This document shows positions 32,015-44,466 of a stretch of DNA of 64,000 nt, piece by piece; the stretch's first letter is position 1; every line of letters starts with the position of its first letter. The DNA lies in NCBI GenBank assembly GCA_017626495.1, contig JAGAIP010000003.1:186001-250000 (forward strand), in the 5' to 3' direction. The position numbers and the translations under genes are program-made. Source of the stretch: Clostridia bacterium (GTDB lineage: Bacteria > Bacillota > Clostridia > Christensenellales > Borkfalkiaceae). The notes beneath the pieces are model-generated. The model did no database searches. It saw nothing but the letters and a program-made list of their open reading frames with translations, and was not told where the DNA came from.

Positions 32015-34327
32015 TTATTTGCCTGCCTGAACCGCCTTTTTATAGATAGAAGAGCTGTTCAGATCGGTCTTGACGCCCCGATAGACGACGAGTTTACGTT
32101 CCTCAAATTCCACGAGTCCGAGCTCGCGGAACACCGCAATCGCAAATGCAAATTCGTAGGGATCGAATCCGAACGAAGAAGTCATGCGAATGATCTCTTC
32201 CGTATCTGCGCCGACGAGTTTTGCCGCATTGACGCGGAGATTTGCAAAAATTTCCAAAAGCGTCTCTCTGCGCGTACTGATTTGCGCGGGAAAGACGGAC
32301 GCCTCGATTTCCGGATTGACGTACACTTTCTTGCCTTTGAGCCCGGCAATGTGGAAATCGGACGGAAAATCCAAAAACAGAATATTCCTGTATCCCGACA
32401 AATCGGCGTCCGCGCTCGGAGAAATGATGAGCCGGTTGGTCGGATTTTTATCGGACGGGGTAAAGAGATCGGCGCGCTTGGTCAATCCGTAACGGGAAAG
32501 GGTATCTTTGCCGGACGCGATGAGACAAGTGCCGTAAGCGCATTCCTTTTCAAGCGAACGTATTTTTTCCGCCATTTCTTGCGTGGTGAGGTATTCGGGC
32601 TCGACCTTGACTTCCTTTCCGCGCATCCGTTCGAGATGATTGACGAATACGGAAAGTTCGCTCTGTTCTCCGCTTCTGCCGTCGTAAACGATTTCCCTGA
32701 CGAACCCTTTCAGATACTCTCTGCCACGGAATTTGGACAGATTGCATTCGAATACGAAGGTCTTTTCCACGTCGCTCTCGATGAGGCGCAACCACTTTGC
32801 GCCGTTAAAATACATGAGTTCGAGCGCGTCGCTGCGAATGGAGATGTGCGGAGAAAGCGGCTTGACGGGGTGCGCCTCCGTTCCTGCCGAACGAACGGCG
32901 AAGAGCGGCCTTCTGTGCCCGACGCCGAACGGCTCGAACATGGCGATCTCCCTTGCGAGCGTCATGGAAAATTTCCCCTCGGGAATCTCCACGATCGGCA
33001 ACTTGGACACGAAATCGTCCGACGTATAGTGCGTGCCGATATATTCGTCGAGGGCGTTTTCGAGATTTTCGAACTGCTCCGCCATAATATTCACGCCTGC
33101 CGCCTGCGCGTGCCCTCCGAACTCGAAGATAAATTCGTCGCACGCTTTGAGCGCGTCGTAGATGTTGATCGCCTCGATGCTCCTTGCAGAGCCTTTGAGC
33201 ATATCGCCGTTTTTGACGAACAACAGCGTGGGGCGATTATATTCCTCGGTCAGTCTCGCCGCGACGATGCCGATGAATCCGCTCGACCACGTTTCGCACG
33301 CGAGCATGATGACGTTTCGGTAAGCCCCCTTTTTGAGGAGCATTTCCTTTGCCTCGGCATACAGCTCGTCGCAACTTTTCTGACGCTCCGTATTATATTG
33401 ATTGAGTTTCACCGCAAGCTCGAAGATCTCGCTTTCCGACTCGGACGTAAACAGATCGAGCGCCGCCCTTGCGTCCCCCATTCTGCCTGCGGCGTTGATG
33501 CGCGGCGCAATGGTGAAGGCGAGGGACTGTGCGGAAATATCCTCCTGTTTGCCGAGAAGAGCGGAAAGGCAAGGTCTGGGAGACGCGTTGATGCGCTTGA
33601 TTCCCTCGGATACGATATCTCTGTTCTCTCCGAGCAGGGAAACGGAATCGGCGACGGACGCGATCGCCGCAAAGTCGAGAAGGTCGTACGACTTCTCCCC
33701 GACAAGCGCGCTGACGAGCTTAAACGCCACGCCTGCGCCGCAGAGATTGTCGTAAGGATACTCGTCCTGAATTTTCGGATTGATACAGATACAGTCGGGC
33801 AATCGTTCGGGAAGGGTATGGTGGTCGGTGACGATGACTTCCGCGCCGTTCTCACGAATGTATCTCACTTCTTTCTCGTTGGAGATGCCGCAATCAACCG
33901 TGATAAAGAGATCGGGCAAGACCTCGTCGAAGATTTTGTCGATATTGTCCACCGTGAGCCCGTACCCCTCCGCGCGTTCGGGAACGTAGAGATAGGGTTC
34001 GATTCCGAACAGTTTGAGTCCGTAGTACATGATAGAAAGCGCGCAGATGCCGTCTGCGTCATAGTCGCCGTATACCGCAACGGTGTAGCCTTCTTCTTTT
34101 GCTTCGCGCAAAAGAGCGACCGCCTCTTTCATTCCCGACATGAGAAAGGGCGAGAGAAAATTCCTCACGGACGGATGCAGGAACTTCCTGATTTTTTCGA
34201 CCGTGTCCACCCCTCTCGCGTAGAGAATTTTCGTTGCGCTCAACGTAAGCCCTACCGACGCGGAGAGCTCTTTGACTTCATTCAGTTGTGATTCGTCCAA
34301 GACGAATTCGGGAACGAGTTGTTTCAT
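32015..34327 (-). CDS. recJ: Single-stranded-DNA-specific exonuclease RecJ
   Basis: 5'-3' exonuclease of the DHH family acting in RecF-pathway recombination and mismatch repair. The 770 residues have motif I VAVYGDYDADGICALSIM, motif II ITVDCGISN, motif III VIVTDHHTLPERLPD and the DHHA1 motif FGGHAQAAGV, then an OB-fold domain and an extra C-terminal region of about 200 residues as in Firmicute RecJ. No good ribosome site precedes the ATG, which stands just after the secF terminator; expression may rely on read-through. Confidence 0.95.
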   Translation of the reverse strand: MKQLVPEFVLDESQLNEVKELSASVGLTLSATKILYARGVDTVEKIRKFLHPSVRNFLSPFLMSGMKEAVALLREAKEEGYTVAVYGDYDADGICALSIMYYGLKLFGIEPYLYVPERAEGYGLTVDNIDKIFDEVLPDLFITVDCGISNEKEVRYIRENGAEVIVTDHHTLPERLPDCICINPKIQDEYPYDNLCGAGVAFKLVSALVGEKSYDLLDFAAIASVADSVSLLGENRDIVSEGIKRINASPRPCLSALLGKQEDISAQSLAFTIAPRINAAGRMGDARAALDLFTSESESEIFELAVKLNQYNTERQKSCDELYAEAKEMLLKKGAYRNVIMLACETWSSGFIGIVAARLTEEYNRPTLLFVKNGDMLKGSARSIEAINIYDALKACDEFIFEFGGHAQAAGVNIMAEQFENLENALDEYIGTHYTSDDFVSKLPIVEIPEGKFSMTLAREIAMFEPFGVGHRRPLFAVRSAGTEAHPVKPLSPHISIRSDALELMYFNGAKWLRLIESDVEKTFVFECNLSKFRGREYLKGFVREIVYDGRSGEQSELSVFVNHLERMRGKEVKVEPEYLTTQEMAEKIRSLEKECAYGTCLIASGKDTLSRYGLTKRADLFTPSDKNPTNRLIISPSADADLSGYRNILFLDFPSDFHIAGLKGKKVYVNPEIEASVFPAQISTRRETLLEIFANLRVNAAKLVGADTEEIIRMTSSFGFDPYEFAFAIAVFRELGLVEFEERKLVVYRGVKTDLNSSSIYKKAVQAGK

Positions 34328-34340
34328 AAGTTTTGAAAAA

Positions 34341-34365
34341 AAGAGGCGGATTTTTCCCGCCTCTT
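34341..34365 (-). terminator. Terminator of the secDF unit
   Basis: AAGAGGCGG and CCGCCTCTT arms around 7 bases, followed by TTTTT on the minus strand, just past secF and 13 bases before the recJ ATG. Confidence 0.85.
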
Positions 34366-34369
34366 CGTT

Positions 34370-35251
34370 TTATTTGTTGGTATAATGCTTTTTTTCCTTG
34401 TCCTTTTCGTCCGTGACCGTTTTGAATACGGAAAGCACGGCAGGGAACGCAAACCGATAGACGAACGCCGCCGCCAAAACGGTAACGATCGCAAACAGGG
34501 CGGGCCAGACTCCCATGCGCAAAAGAGCGAGGGAAACGACAATACAGGAGACAAGCGCGATAAGCGCCGTTTTATCCGTGCTCTTTACCACGGCGGCAAC
34601 CGCCTCTTCCGCAGGTACGTCATCTTTGAATTGCGTTCTCGCCTTGCCGAGAATCAGGAAAGAAAGGACGTATACAAGCGCCATTGCGAAGAATGCCGCG
34701 ACGGAGACAAATTCTCCGACGGGAATACGGGAAAGTCCGGCGAGCGCAACAGTGAGCGCGGGAGCGAGCGCGCCTGCGATGAGCTGCGCAAACGCCTGCG
34801 ATACGCGGTATCTGATCGCGGTATAGACGAAAGCAATCAGAGCGAGCGAACCGCCTGCGATGAGCGCGCGCCACGAATAGGTGGAAACTTCTTTCGTCTG
34901 CGTTTCATGGAAGGAGACGAAGAACGTGCCGTCGGGGAAACGGGCGGAAAGCTCCGCCTGCATTTCGTCAGATTTGTCCTCTACGTTTCCTTCGATGATA
35001 ATCTCTCCGCCATACGTTGAAGTCGAAACGGAAATGGTCGTGCCGGGATAAACACTTTCACAATAATCGAGCATTTCTTCCTTCACCGTATCGTTGAGCA
35101 TGACGTAGGTATCGTAGGTAACGACGACGGATTGTTTCGCCCCTCCCGTACCGGCAATGCCGAGCACGAAGGCAAGGACGAGTCCCGCTACGGAAATCAC
35201 CGCGGAAAGAATGAGAGAAAGCAACGTCTTTGCTTTAAGCTTAGTCTTCAT
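34370..35251 (-). CDS. secF: Protein translocase subunit SecF, divergent
   Basis: Membrane component that with SecD uses the proton gradient to help Sec export. The 293 residues have one N-terminal helix (LLSLILSAVISVAGLVLAFV), a periplasmic-type domain with FFVSFHETQTKEV, then five helices including YTAIRYRVSQAFAQLIAGAL and GLSRIPVGEFVSVAAFF. Conservation is weak compared with typical SecF, but position and topology fit: its start overlaps the secD end by 11 bases. Confidence 0.85.
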   Translation of the reverse strand: MKTKLKAKTLLSLILSAVISVAGLVLAFVLGIAGTGGAKQSVVVTYDTYVMLNDTVKEEMLDYCESVYPGTTISVSTSTYGGEIIIEGNVEDKSDEMQAELSARFPDGTFFVSFHETQTKEVSTYSWRALIAGGSLALIAFVYTAIRYRVSQAFAQLIAGALAPALTVALAGLSRIPVGEFVSVAAFFAMALVYVLSFLILGKARTQFKDDVPAEEAVAAVVKSTDKTALIALVSCIVVSLALLRMGVWPALFAIVTVLAAAFVYRFAFPAVLSVFKTVTDEKDKEKKHYTNK

Positions 35252-36665
35252 CGTCGTTATCCTCCCTCTTGAAGTTGCAGAATTTGAACGCGTTCTTTGC
35301 CTGTTGCATCATGATAACCCAGAACGCTCTCGTCAAAAGGACGGAGCAGAGCGCGGACATAACCGTACCGAACGCAAGTACGATGCCGAACATTTGCAGT
35401 TCGGTGACGCCGATGAATGCGGCGAGAAGCGCGCCGACGAGGACTGCGATATGCGCTTCCAAGGTGGGATAGAGCGCCTTGCGGTAACCGACTTTCATGG
35501 ACGCCGTAATCGTCTTGCCGAGGTCGAATTCCGCCTTGACTTTACGGAATGCCGCCACGTTCGAAACGGTGAGGAGAACGGCGGAAAGCAGGATTGCGAG
35601 CAAGGTGGACGACGTGATGAAGATTCCGGGCATACAAGCGAGGAAAATAATCATCGTGAGCGCATAGATGAGGAACGCATAGAGATGCGCCGCACCGACG
35701 CCGTGATAGCGGACGAAGAATACTACGGTCATGACGAGGAAGAGCGCGGCGAGCGCAATGAGAAGAATGGTAGTCGCGTTCTCGCCGTAGGTTGCTTCCT
35801 GTTCGTATACCGTGCCGACGTTCATGGAAAGCTCGAACGTACGGCCGACGAGCGCGGATTCGATGACGACCGCAACGGCGCGCGCCTGTTCCATGGTCGT
35901 ATATCCGCTGATATAGATATAGTCGGAATTCTTAATCGCCTCGTCGATGGTCATGGAAACGACGGCGTGCGAACCGATATTGAAGTAGAGCGCGTTCTTG
36001 CTGTCCGCAACGATATTGTTGGAGAGCGTGTACACTTCTTCTCTGCCCGTCTTGGTCATGCCGATCTGAACGAAAGGAGTGCGATCTCTCATCTTTGCGC
36101 TTGCGTGTTTGAAATAATCGCCGATGGGATGATACCTCGTTTCTCCGAGATCAGCCTGTCCCTCCGCAGAACCCAGAGAGAACGTACCGTTATAAGAGAA
36201 ATAGTCAAACGTCGTCTGCGCATTCGTAGCGGACGCGGGAAGAGATACGGCGATGGTATAATCGTCGCGGACGGCTACGCTGTAACCTGCGATGCCGAGT
36301 TTATCGAAACGGTAGGTGATCACGTCGAGCGCCGCAGAAAAGTTCTTGTCGAACTCGTCTCCCATCTCCTCGGTTTCGAGATAAATATCTCCGTGGGCTT
36401 GATAGGACGATACGAACTCTTCCTTTTCTTTCCCTTCGAGTTGTTCGAGTCTCGTTTCATAATCCTCTTTGGAGAGTACGCCTTCGGGATAATATACGGT
36501 ATAATAACTGCCCCCGAGATCGGAACCGAGTCCGACGTTGGAAAGGACGGATTTGAACTCCTTGACCGTTCCCGGAATGGGGAAGGACAAAAAGCAGACG
36601 GCGCATACGATGATAAGAACGATGGTCACGACGACCAACCATGCAGCCGATTTTTTCTTTGTCAT
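35241..36665 (-). CDS. secD: Protein translocase subunit SecD, divergent
   Basis: A 474-residue partner of SecF with an N-terminal helix, the SecD motif GLGSDLGGSYYTVYY, a large extracytoplasmic P1 region (FDKLGIAGYSVAVRDDYTIAV, IAVSLPA), IESALVGRTFELS and six-helix membrane part ending in RKALYPTLEAHIAVLVGAL. It departs from the usual consensus at several conserved motifs. AGGAGG precedes the ATG, and a clear promoter lies upstream, so secD-secF is a two-gene unit closed by a terminator. Confidence 0.88.
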   Translation of the reverse strand: MTKKKSAAWLVVVTIVLIIVCAVCFLSFPIPGTVKEFKSVLSNVGLGSDLGGSYYTVYYPEGVLSKEDYETRLEQLEGKEKEEFVSSYQAHGDIYLETEEMGDEFDKNFSAALDVITYRFDKLGIAGYSVAVRDDYTIAVSLPASATNAQTTFDYFSYNGTFSLGSAEGQADLGETRYHPIGDYFKHASAKMRDRTPFVQIGMTKTGREEVYTLSNNIVADSKNALYFNIGSHAVVSMTIDEAIKNSDYIYISGYTTMEQARAVAVVIESALVGRTFELSMNVGTVYEQEATYGENATTILLIALAALFLVMTVVFFVRYHGVGAAHLYAFLIYALTMIIFLACMPGIFITSSTLLAILLSAVLLTVSNVAAFRKVKAEFDLGKTITASMKVGYRKALYPTLEAHIAVLVGALLAAFIGVTELQMFGIVLAFGTVMSALCSVLLTRAFWVIMMQQAKNAFKFCNFKREDNDDED

Positions 36666-36713
36666 GGATTGCCTCCTGTGATAATTGGCTCAAATTAAGA
36701 AAACTCACGTTAG

Positions 36714-36742
36714 ATTATAGAGAAAAATCAGAATTTAGTCAA
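36714..36742 (-). promoter_or_regulatory. Promoter of secD-secF
   Basis: Minus-strand TTGACT (36742-36737), 17-base spacer, perfect TATAAT (36719-36714); initiation near 36707, 42 bases before the secD ATG. Confidence 0.85.
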
Positions 36743-36769
36743 GCGGTATCGCATGAATTTTACGAGAAA

Positions 36770-38095
36770 TTACGCTTGCTCGCTTAACTTTTTCTGTGCG
36801 AGTATGTGCATTGCGCACTCGATGCGTTTCTTCATCATTTCACAGGTCATTTCGTAAGGAACGTTGACGTCGTGATTGTAATGATAGTTGTTCGCGTTGC
36901 ATCCGCCCGAGCAGATGAATTTTGCAAAACAGTTCTCGCAACCTTTTCTCGTGAAGAGGCAGGACGAAGCGAACTTCTCTCTGATCTGCCCGTTCAGCTT
37001 TCCTTCGAATACGTTGCCCATGAGGAAATCTTTGTCGCCGGCGAACTGATGGCACGGATAAATATCGCCGTTGGGCGTCACGGAAAAATATTCGTTGCCG
37101 GCTCCGCAGGCGGACACCCTCTTGGAAAGACAGGGTCCGCCTTCCAAATCGATGTTGAAGTGGAAGAAATTGAAGCCCTTGCCCTCCGCATACCGTTTGA
37201 GATACGCGTCGCACAGTCTGTCGTAGCCCTCCTTGACGGCGGGAAGATCTTCTTCCTTGATTTGAAGATCGGGAATGTCTGTAACGACGGGTTCCATGGA
37301 GATAGAGTCGAATCCGTTGTCCGCGAGGAACAAAACGTCCTTGTCGAAGTCAAGGTTTCTCGCCGTGAACGTGCCTCTGACGTAAAAATGCTTGTCGCCC
37401 CTGAGAGAAACGAATTGTTTGATTTTTTCCAGCACCACGTCGAAACTGCCCTTGCCGTTGACCGTCTTTCTGACGGCGTCGTGAATCTCCTTTCTTCCGT
37501 CAAGGCTCAAAACGACGTTTTCCATCTCCTCGTTCATGAACTTGACCGTCTCTTCGTTGAGAAGAAGGGCGTTGGTCGTCGTGGTAAAGAGAAATTTCTT
37601 GCCGAGCTTTGCCGCCTCCGCCTTTGCGTAATACACGGTTTCTTTCACGACGTCGAAGTTCATGAGGGGCTCTCCGCCGAAGAAATCCACTTCGAGCACC
37701 TTTCTTCGTCCGCTGTTTTTAAGAAGGAAGTCGATTGCCGCCTTTGCGGTTTCGAGGCTCATCTTCTCGCGGACGGAATGATAGGCGCCTTCGTCCGCAA
37801 AGCAATATCTGCAACGGAGATTGCAATCGTGGCAGATATGCAGACAGAGCGCTTTGATTTCACTGCTCTTGGGGGGATAAACGGTTACTTCTTCTTTATA
37901 GAGAAGCTGCTGTTTTACGAGCTCGGCGATATCCCCCTCGATTTCCTTGATTTTGTCGGAAGACAAATCGAGACGAATATCCTGTCCTTCTTTCGCGCGG
38001 AGATAGTCCGCGGTCTCTTTGTCGGTCATATGGAGCGCGCCGCTGCCCGTATCGTAGATATAATGGTTGTCCTGATAGTCGAAAATATGTATCAT
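36770..38095 (-). CDS. scfB: SCIFF peptide maturase (radical SAM/SPASM thioether synthase)
   Basis: Radical SAM enzyme that forms Cys-Thr thioether bonds in the SCIFF precursor encoded next door. The 441 residues have an N-terminal peptide-recognition region (RiPP recognition element-like, residues 1-85), the radical SAM cluster CHDCNLRCRYCFADEGAYH near residue 104, VDFFGGEPLMN, and a SPASM tail with CGAGN...YPCHQF, CLFTRKGCENC and CSGGCNA for auxiliary iron-sulfur clusters. AGGAA precedes the ATG. A strong hairpin with a T run separates it from the precursor gene. Confidence 0.96.
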   Translation of the reverse strand: MIHIFDYQDNHYIYDTGSGALHMTDKETADYLRAKEGQDIRLDLSSDKIKEIEGDIAELVKQQLLYKEEVTVYPPKSSEIKALCLHICHDCNLRCRYCFADEGAYHSVREKMSLETAKAAIDFLLKNSGRRKVLEVDFFGGEPLMNFDVVKETVYYAKAEAAKLGKKFLFTTTTNALLLNEETVKFMNEEMENVVLSLDGRKEIHDAVRKTVNGKGSFDVVLEKIKQFVSLRGDKHFYVRGTFTARNLDFDKDVLFLADNGFDSISMEPVVTDIPDLQIKEEDLPAVKEGYDRLCDAYLKRYAEGKGFNFFHFNIDLEGGPCLSKRVSACGAGNEYFSVTPNGDIYPCHQFAGDKDFLMGNVFEGKLNGQIREKFASSCLFTRKGCENCFAKFICSGGCNANNYHYNHDVNVPYEMTCEMMKKRIECAMHILAQKKLSEQA

Positions 38096-38121
38096 GTCGT
38101 TTCCTGTACGTCTGCAAAAAA

Positions 38122-38147
38122 GCCGCCGCGCACAGACGCGCGGCGGC
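38122..38147 (-). terminator. Strong terminator between SCIFF precursor and maturase
   Basis: Perfect 10-base GC arms GCCGCCGCGC and GCGCGGCGGC around a 6-base loop, followed on the minus strand by six T residues (38121-38116). It lies between scfA and scfB in the same direction and likely lets only a fraction of transcripts reach the maturase. Confidence 0.88.
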
Positions 38148-38161
38148 CTTATTCGTTTCGC

Positions 38162-38317
38162 TTACTTTCTTTTTTCGATTTTTTCTTCTCTGGTCACTCT
38201 TTCGCAGCTCTGATTGCCGACGGTGCAGCTCGTCTTACAAGCGGACTGGCAAGTACTTCTGCATTCGCCACATCCCGTAACTTTTCTATCCATGGGTTTT
38301 GCAATCGTTTTAATCAT
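38162..38317 (-). CDS. scfA: SCIFF ranthipeptide precursor
   Basis: Precursor of the six-cysteines-in-forty-five ribosomal peptide found in nearly all Clostridia; mature product is proposed to act in signalling. The 51 residues start MIKTIAKPMDRKVT as leader, followed by the core with six cysteines GCGECRSTCQSACKTSC then TVGNQSC. The spacing (C-x2-C-x3-C-x3-C-x3-C-x6-C) matches the family. It differs by a charged 13-residue tail (ERVTREEKIEKRK) after the last cysteine, where most members stop sooner. Start 38317 is chosen since GAGG lies about 10 bases upstream; ATG at 38326 is too close to it. Confidence 0.94.
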   Translation of the reverse strand: MIKTIAKPMDRKVTGCGECRSTCQSACKTSCTVGNQSCERVTREEKIEKRK

Positions 38318-38388
38318 AGTAATCATACCTCGTTTATTGATTTGTTTCATTATAACGGATATGTGGGAAAAAATCAAGTCTTTTCACG

Positions 38389-38769
38389 TTATTTTCTCCG
38401 TAAATTTACGCTGAGCACGCCGCAGATTGCGCCGACGATCGTTCCGAACAACAGTTCGAGCAGAAAGAAAAGATCGAAGGAGAAATTCCCCGCAAGAAAG
38501 GAAAAAACAAACTTAAAGAGCAGGGTAGAGAGAAATCCCACGATCAGACCTTTGACGATGCCCATCTCGCCGTTCAATCCGAAAAAACAGCCGAGAAACA
38601 GGGCGACGACTTTGATGACCTGATTGACGGGCGTAATGACGGCAGCGGAAAGATACGTCCATTTGAGAACGAGGGCGAAGAGAAGTTCGAGCGCAAGCGA
38701 CGCGACGAGCGCGATGCCCATGCACTTCATGAGTTCGAGGATAAACTGAAAAACGCGTTTTACGGACAT
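38389..38769 (-). CDS. TIGR04086 family membrane protein
   Basis: A 126-residue, four-helix membrane protein of unknown function whose family is found beside yajC/SCIFF genes in Clostridia. Seen features: MSVKRVFQFILELMKC start, KVVALFLGCFFGLNGEMGIV, and the C-terminal LLFGTIVGAICGVLSVNLRR. The start at 38769 follows GGAGG by six T residues; an ATG five codons upstream overlaps that site. The GGAGG is part of the 3' arm of the yajC terminator hairpin, which may make translation conditional. Confidence 0.85.
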   Translation of the reverse strand: MSVKRVFQFILELMKCMGIALVASLALELLFALVLKWTYLSAAVITPVNQVIKVVALFLGCFFGLNGEMGIVKGLIVGFLSTLLFKFVFSFLAGNFSFDLFFLLELLFGTIVGAICGVLSVNLRRK

Positions 38770-38770
38770 A

Positions 38771-38804
38771 AAAAACCTCCGCATTATTCTATGAGGAGGT
38801 TTTT
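38771..38804 (-). terminator. Terminator of yajC containing the next gene's ribosome site
   Basis: Perfect 10-base arms (38771-38780 and 38795-38804) around 14 bases. Read on the minus strand the 3' arm is GGAGGTTTTT, immediately followed by T and the ATG of the TIGR04086 gene. Confidence 0.7.
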
Positions 38805-38808
38805 GCGC

Positions 38809-39228
38809 TTATTCTGCTTTTGTTTCTTCTTCGGCTTTTGCCTCTGCCTGCGCGATCACTTCTTCCGCGGTCTCGCTCTTCTTGTCCGCTTTTGCAGGTT
38901 CTTCCGCTACCGCGTCCGTCTGATAGATTGCCTGACGGTCAAACTTGATGAAGCACTTGCCGTGCTCTTCGTCGCCCGTTTCGAGAACGAACGTCTTTTC
39001 TTCCGCGTCGACGGAAACGACGATTCCGCAGATACCGCCGATGGTCTTTACCTTATTGCCGGGGCCGACTGCGTTGAGTTTCGCCTCTTCTTTCGCCTGT
39101 CTCTTTTTATTGCTTCTGCTGCTCCACCAGAATCCTACGCCGAAGATCACGACGAGGACTGCGAGAAGAATATACTGCGTCCAGCTGTTTGCAGGCTTTG
39201 CCGCCTCTTCCAATAACATCAAAATCAT
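38809..39228 (-). CDS. yajC: Preprotein translocase subunit YajC
   Basis: Accessory Sec subunit: one membrane helix (YILLAVLVVIFGVGFWWSSR, residues 19-38) and a small cytosolic domain with the family core LNAVGPGNKVKTIGGICGIV. The 139 residues include an acidic Glu/Ala/Lys tail of about 35 residues that is longer than usual and probably disordered. AAGGAG precedes the ATG. Its own promoter lies in the gap after tgt, and it is near secD-secF. Confidence 0.94.
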   Translation of the reverse strand: MILMLLEEAAKPANSWTQYILLAVLVVIFGVGFWWSSRSNKKRQAKEEAKLNAVGPGNKVKTIGGICGIVVSVDAEEKTFVLETGDEEHGKCFIKFDRQAIYQTDAVAEEPAKADKKSETAEEVIAQAEAKAEEETKAE

Positions 39229-39258
39229 ATGAGTTCTCCTTATTGATTGCTTGCCCTT

Positions 39259-39287
39259 ATTTTACATGAAATTCCAACGCTTGGCAA
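39259..39287 (-). promoter_or_regulatory. yajC: Promoter of yajC
   Basis: Minus-strand TTGCCA (39287-39282), 17-base spacer, TAAAAT (39264-39259), with initiation near 39252 and the ATG at 39228. Confidence 0.72.
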
Positions 39288-39324
39288 GCAAATTTCCATT
39301 CTATTTTTGATTTTCACTACATTT

Positions 39325-42260
<2,936 letters not shown>

Positions 42261-42382
42261 GGTTTTATCCTTCTTTATCATTATAGATTACAACTGTCTC
42301 TCAGGCGCACGGGCATACTCCGTTTGTCTTCAAACGGCAACGACCGAATCCGAGAGCGCAAACGCAAAAAGAGATACGGAGT

Positions 42383-43405
42383 TTATACGATCATCATCGC
42401 GTCGCCGAACGAGAAGAAGCGATACTTCTCGTTCACCGCCGTCTCGTAAACGGAGAGAATCTCCTCCCTCGAACAGAGTGCGGAAACGAGCATGATGAGG
42501 GTGCTTTCGGGAAGGTGGAAGTTGGTGATGAGGGCGTCCACGATCTTAAATTCGTAGGGCGGATAGATGAAGATGGAAGTATCTCCCTTCTGTGCGACGA
42601 TATGCCCCTTTCTGTCCGCCGCGCTCTCCAAAGTACGGACGGACGTCGTGCCGACGGCGATGACGCGCCTGCCCTCTTCTTTCGCCTTGTTGATGATGGC
42701 GGCGGAAGATTCGCTCACTTCAAAATATTCGGTGTGCATTTTATGGTCGGTGATGACGTCCTCTTTGACGGGACGGAACGTGCCGAGCCCGACGTGTAAG
42801 AGGACGGGAGCAACCGTAACGCCCTTTTCTTTGATGCGGTCGAGAAGCTCTTTCGTAAAGTGCAGACCGGCGGTGGGTGCGGCGGCAGAGCCGTCCGTCT
42901 TACAGTATACCGTCTGGTATCTCGACTGATCTTTCAGCTTTTCCTTAATATACGGGGGAAGCGGCATCGTTCCCACACGGGAGAGAATGTCCTCGAACAC
43001 GCCGTCAAATTCAAATTTAACGATCCGTTCTCCCGAATCGGTGATTCCTTCCACCGTGAGGGAAAGTTCGTCTGATACCGTAAGACGCGTTCCGATTTTA
43101 CACTTTTTGCCGGGCTTGACCAGAACTTCCCAGGTATCGAGATCGTACCTTTTCAGAAGGAGCACTTCCACGATACCGCCGTTTCCCGTGGTTGCGTACA
43201 TTCTCGCAGGCAATACTTTCGTATCGTTGATTACGAGAACGTCTCCCTCGCGAAGTTCGTCGTAAATATCGCGGAATACTTTATGTTCGATTTGTTTCGT
43301 CTGTCTGTCGTAAATGAGGAGACGGGAGGCGTCTCTCGGCTCGGCAGGCGTCTGCGCGATCTGTTCTTCGGGAAGATCGTAATAAAAGTCGCTTTTCAAA
43401 TACAT
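42383..43405 (-). CDS. queA: S-adenosylmethionine:tRNA ribosyltransferase-isomerase
   Basis: Adds the epoxycyclopentanediol group to preQ1-34 in tRNA using the ribosyl part of SAM. The 340 residues show the family signature from the N-terminus ([20 protein letters not shown]), [50 protein letters not shown] and the end region [19 protein letters not shown]. Its start shares a base with the ruvB stop (TAATG). Queuosine partner of tgt. Confidence 0.97.
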   Translation of the reverse strand: MYLKSDFYYDLPEEQIAQTPAEPRDASRLLIYDRQTKQIEHKVFRDIYDELREGDVLVINDTKVLPARMYATTGNGGIVEVLLLKRYDLDTWEVLVKPGKKCKIGTRLTVSDELSLTVEGITDSGERIVKFEFDGVFEDILSRVGTMPLPPYIKEKLKDQSRYQTVYCKTDGSAAAPTAGLHFTKELLDRIKEKGVTVAPVLLHVGLGTFRPVKEDVITDHKMHTEYFEVSESSAAIINKAKEEGRRVIAVGTTSVRTLESAADRKGHIVAQKGDTSIFIYPPYEFKIVDALITNFHLPESTLIMLVSALCSREEILSVYETAVNEKYRFFSFGDAMMIV

Positions 43406-44457
43406 TATTCTTCGTACAGGGAAAGATTTTTCCTGATTTTGTCCGTTAAGGGGACTCCCATGTGTTCATAACCGCCTTTGAGACAGATTCTGCCTCTCGG
43501 CGTTCTTGCAATAAATCCGATTTGGAGGAGGAACGGCTCGTAAGCGTCCTCGATGGTTCTCACGTCCTCGTTGATGGTGGCGGCGAGCGTTTCCAGCCCC
43601 ACGGGGCCTCCTCCGAACTTCTCGATCATGGCGCGGAGCATGGCTCTGTCCGTTCCGTCAAGTCCGAGTTCGTCTACGTCCATTCGTTTGAGGGCGTATC
43701 TCGCGTCTTGCAGACAGACCGTACCTTCGCCCTTAACGGTGGAAAAGTCTCGGACGCGCTTCAAAAATCTGTTCGCGATACGGGGCGTGCCTCGGCTTCG
43801 GGACGCGATCTCGCGCGCCGCGTCGTCGTCAATGGAAATGCCGAGCGTCCTCGCCGACCTCATGACGATCTGTTTGAGCTCGTCGGGGGTGTACATATCG
43901 AGACGGCAGATGATGCCGAATCTGTCGCGGAGCGGAGATGAAAGATTTCCGGCTTTCGTCGTCGCGCCGACCAAAGTGAAATGTTTGAGGGAAAAGCGGA
44001 TATTTCTCGCGGAAGGGCCTTTGCCCACGATGATATCGAGGGCGTAATCTTCCATCGCGGAATAGAGAATTTCCTCTACGTTGTGGTTGAGCCTGTGAAT
44101 TTCGTCGATAAAGAGAACGTCTCCCTCGTTGAGATTCGTGAGAATTGCCGCAAGGTCGCCCGACCGTTCGATGGCGGGGCCGCTGGTCATTTTGATCTGC
44201 GTATCGAGCTCGTTTGCGATGATGTGCGCAAGCGTCGTCTTTCCGAGCCCCGGAGGCCCGTACAAAAGGACGTGGTCGAGCGCCTCGCCCCTGTCCCTCG
44301 CGGCTTTGATATAAACCTTCAAGTTCTCTTTGACGCTCTTCTGCCCGATGTAGTCGTCCATGACTTTGGGACGAAGCACGTTTTCTTCGGTATCGAATTC
44401 ACTTTTCGTACTCATGACGAGCCTTTCGTCATACTCGCCGTAACCGTCGTCGAACAT
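43405..44457 (-). CDS. ruvB: Holliday junction branch migration helicase RuvB
   Basis: AAA+ motor of the RuvAB complex, 350 residues. Motifs: [19 protein letters not shown], Walker [19 protein letters not shown], Walker [17 protein letters not shown], sensor 1 [19 protein letters not shown], and the C-terminal winged helix [27 protein letters not shown] precedes the ATG. It lies 9 bases after ruvA. Confidence 0.98.
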   Translation of the reverse strand: MFDDGYGEYDERLVMSTKSEFDTEENVLRPKVMDDYIGQKSVKENLKVYIKAARDRGEALDHVLLYGPPGLGKTTLAHIIANELDTQIKMTSGPAIERSGDLAAILTNLNEGDVLFIDEIHRLNHNVEEILYSAMEDYALDIIVGKGPSARNIRFSLKHFTLVGATTKAGNLSSPLRDRFGIICRLDMYTPDELKQIVMRSARTLGISIDDDAAREIASRSRGTPRIANRFLKRVRDFSTVKGEGTVCLQDARYALKRMDVDELGLDGTDRAMLRAMIEKFGGGPVGLETLAATINEDVRTIEDAYEPFLLQIGFIARTPRGRICLKGGYEHMGVPLTDKIRKNLSLYEE

Positions 44458-44466
44458 ACTGCCTCC

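Noticed and set aside
32282-34291. 669-codon open frame opposite recJ
   Set aside because: Antisense shadow of RecJ with no recognisable domain or ribosome site.
36806-38623. 605-codon open frame opposite the SCIFF genes and secretion region
   Set aside because: Antisense to a certain radical SAM maturase; it crosses its terminator and resembles no protein.
42320-42337. CCGTTTG/CAAACGG hairpin between queA and the DUF885 gene
   Set aside because: No T run in either useful direction; too little to call a terminator or regulator.
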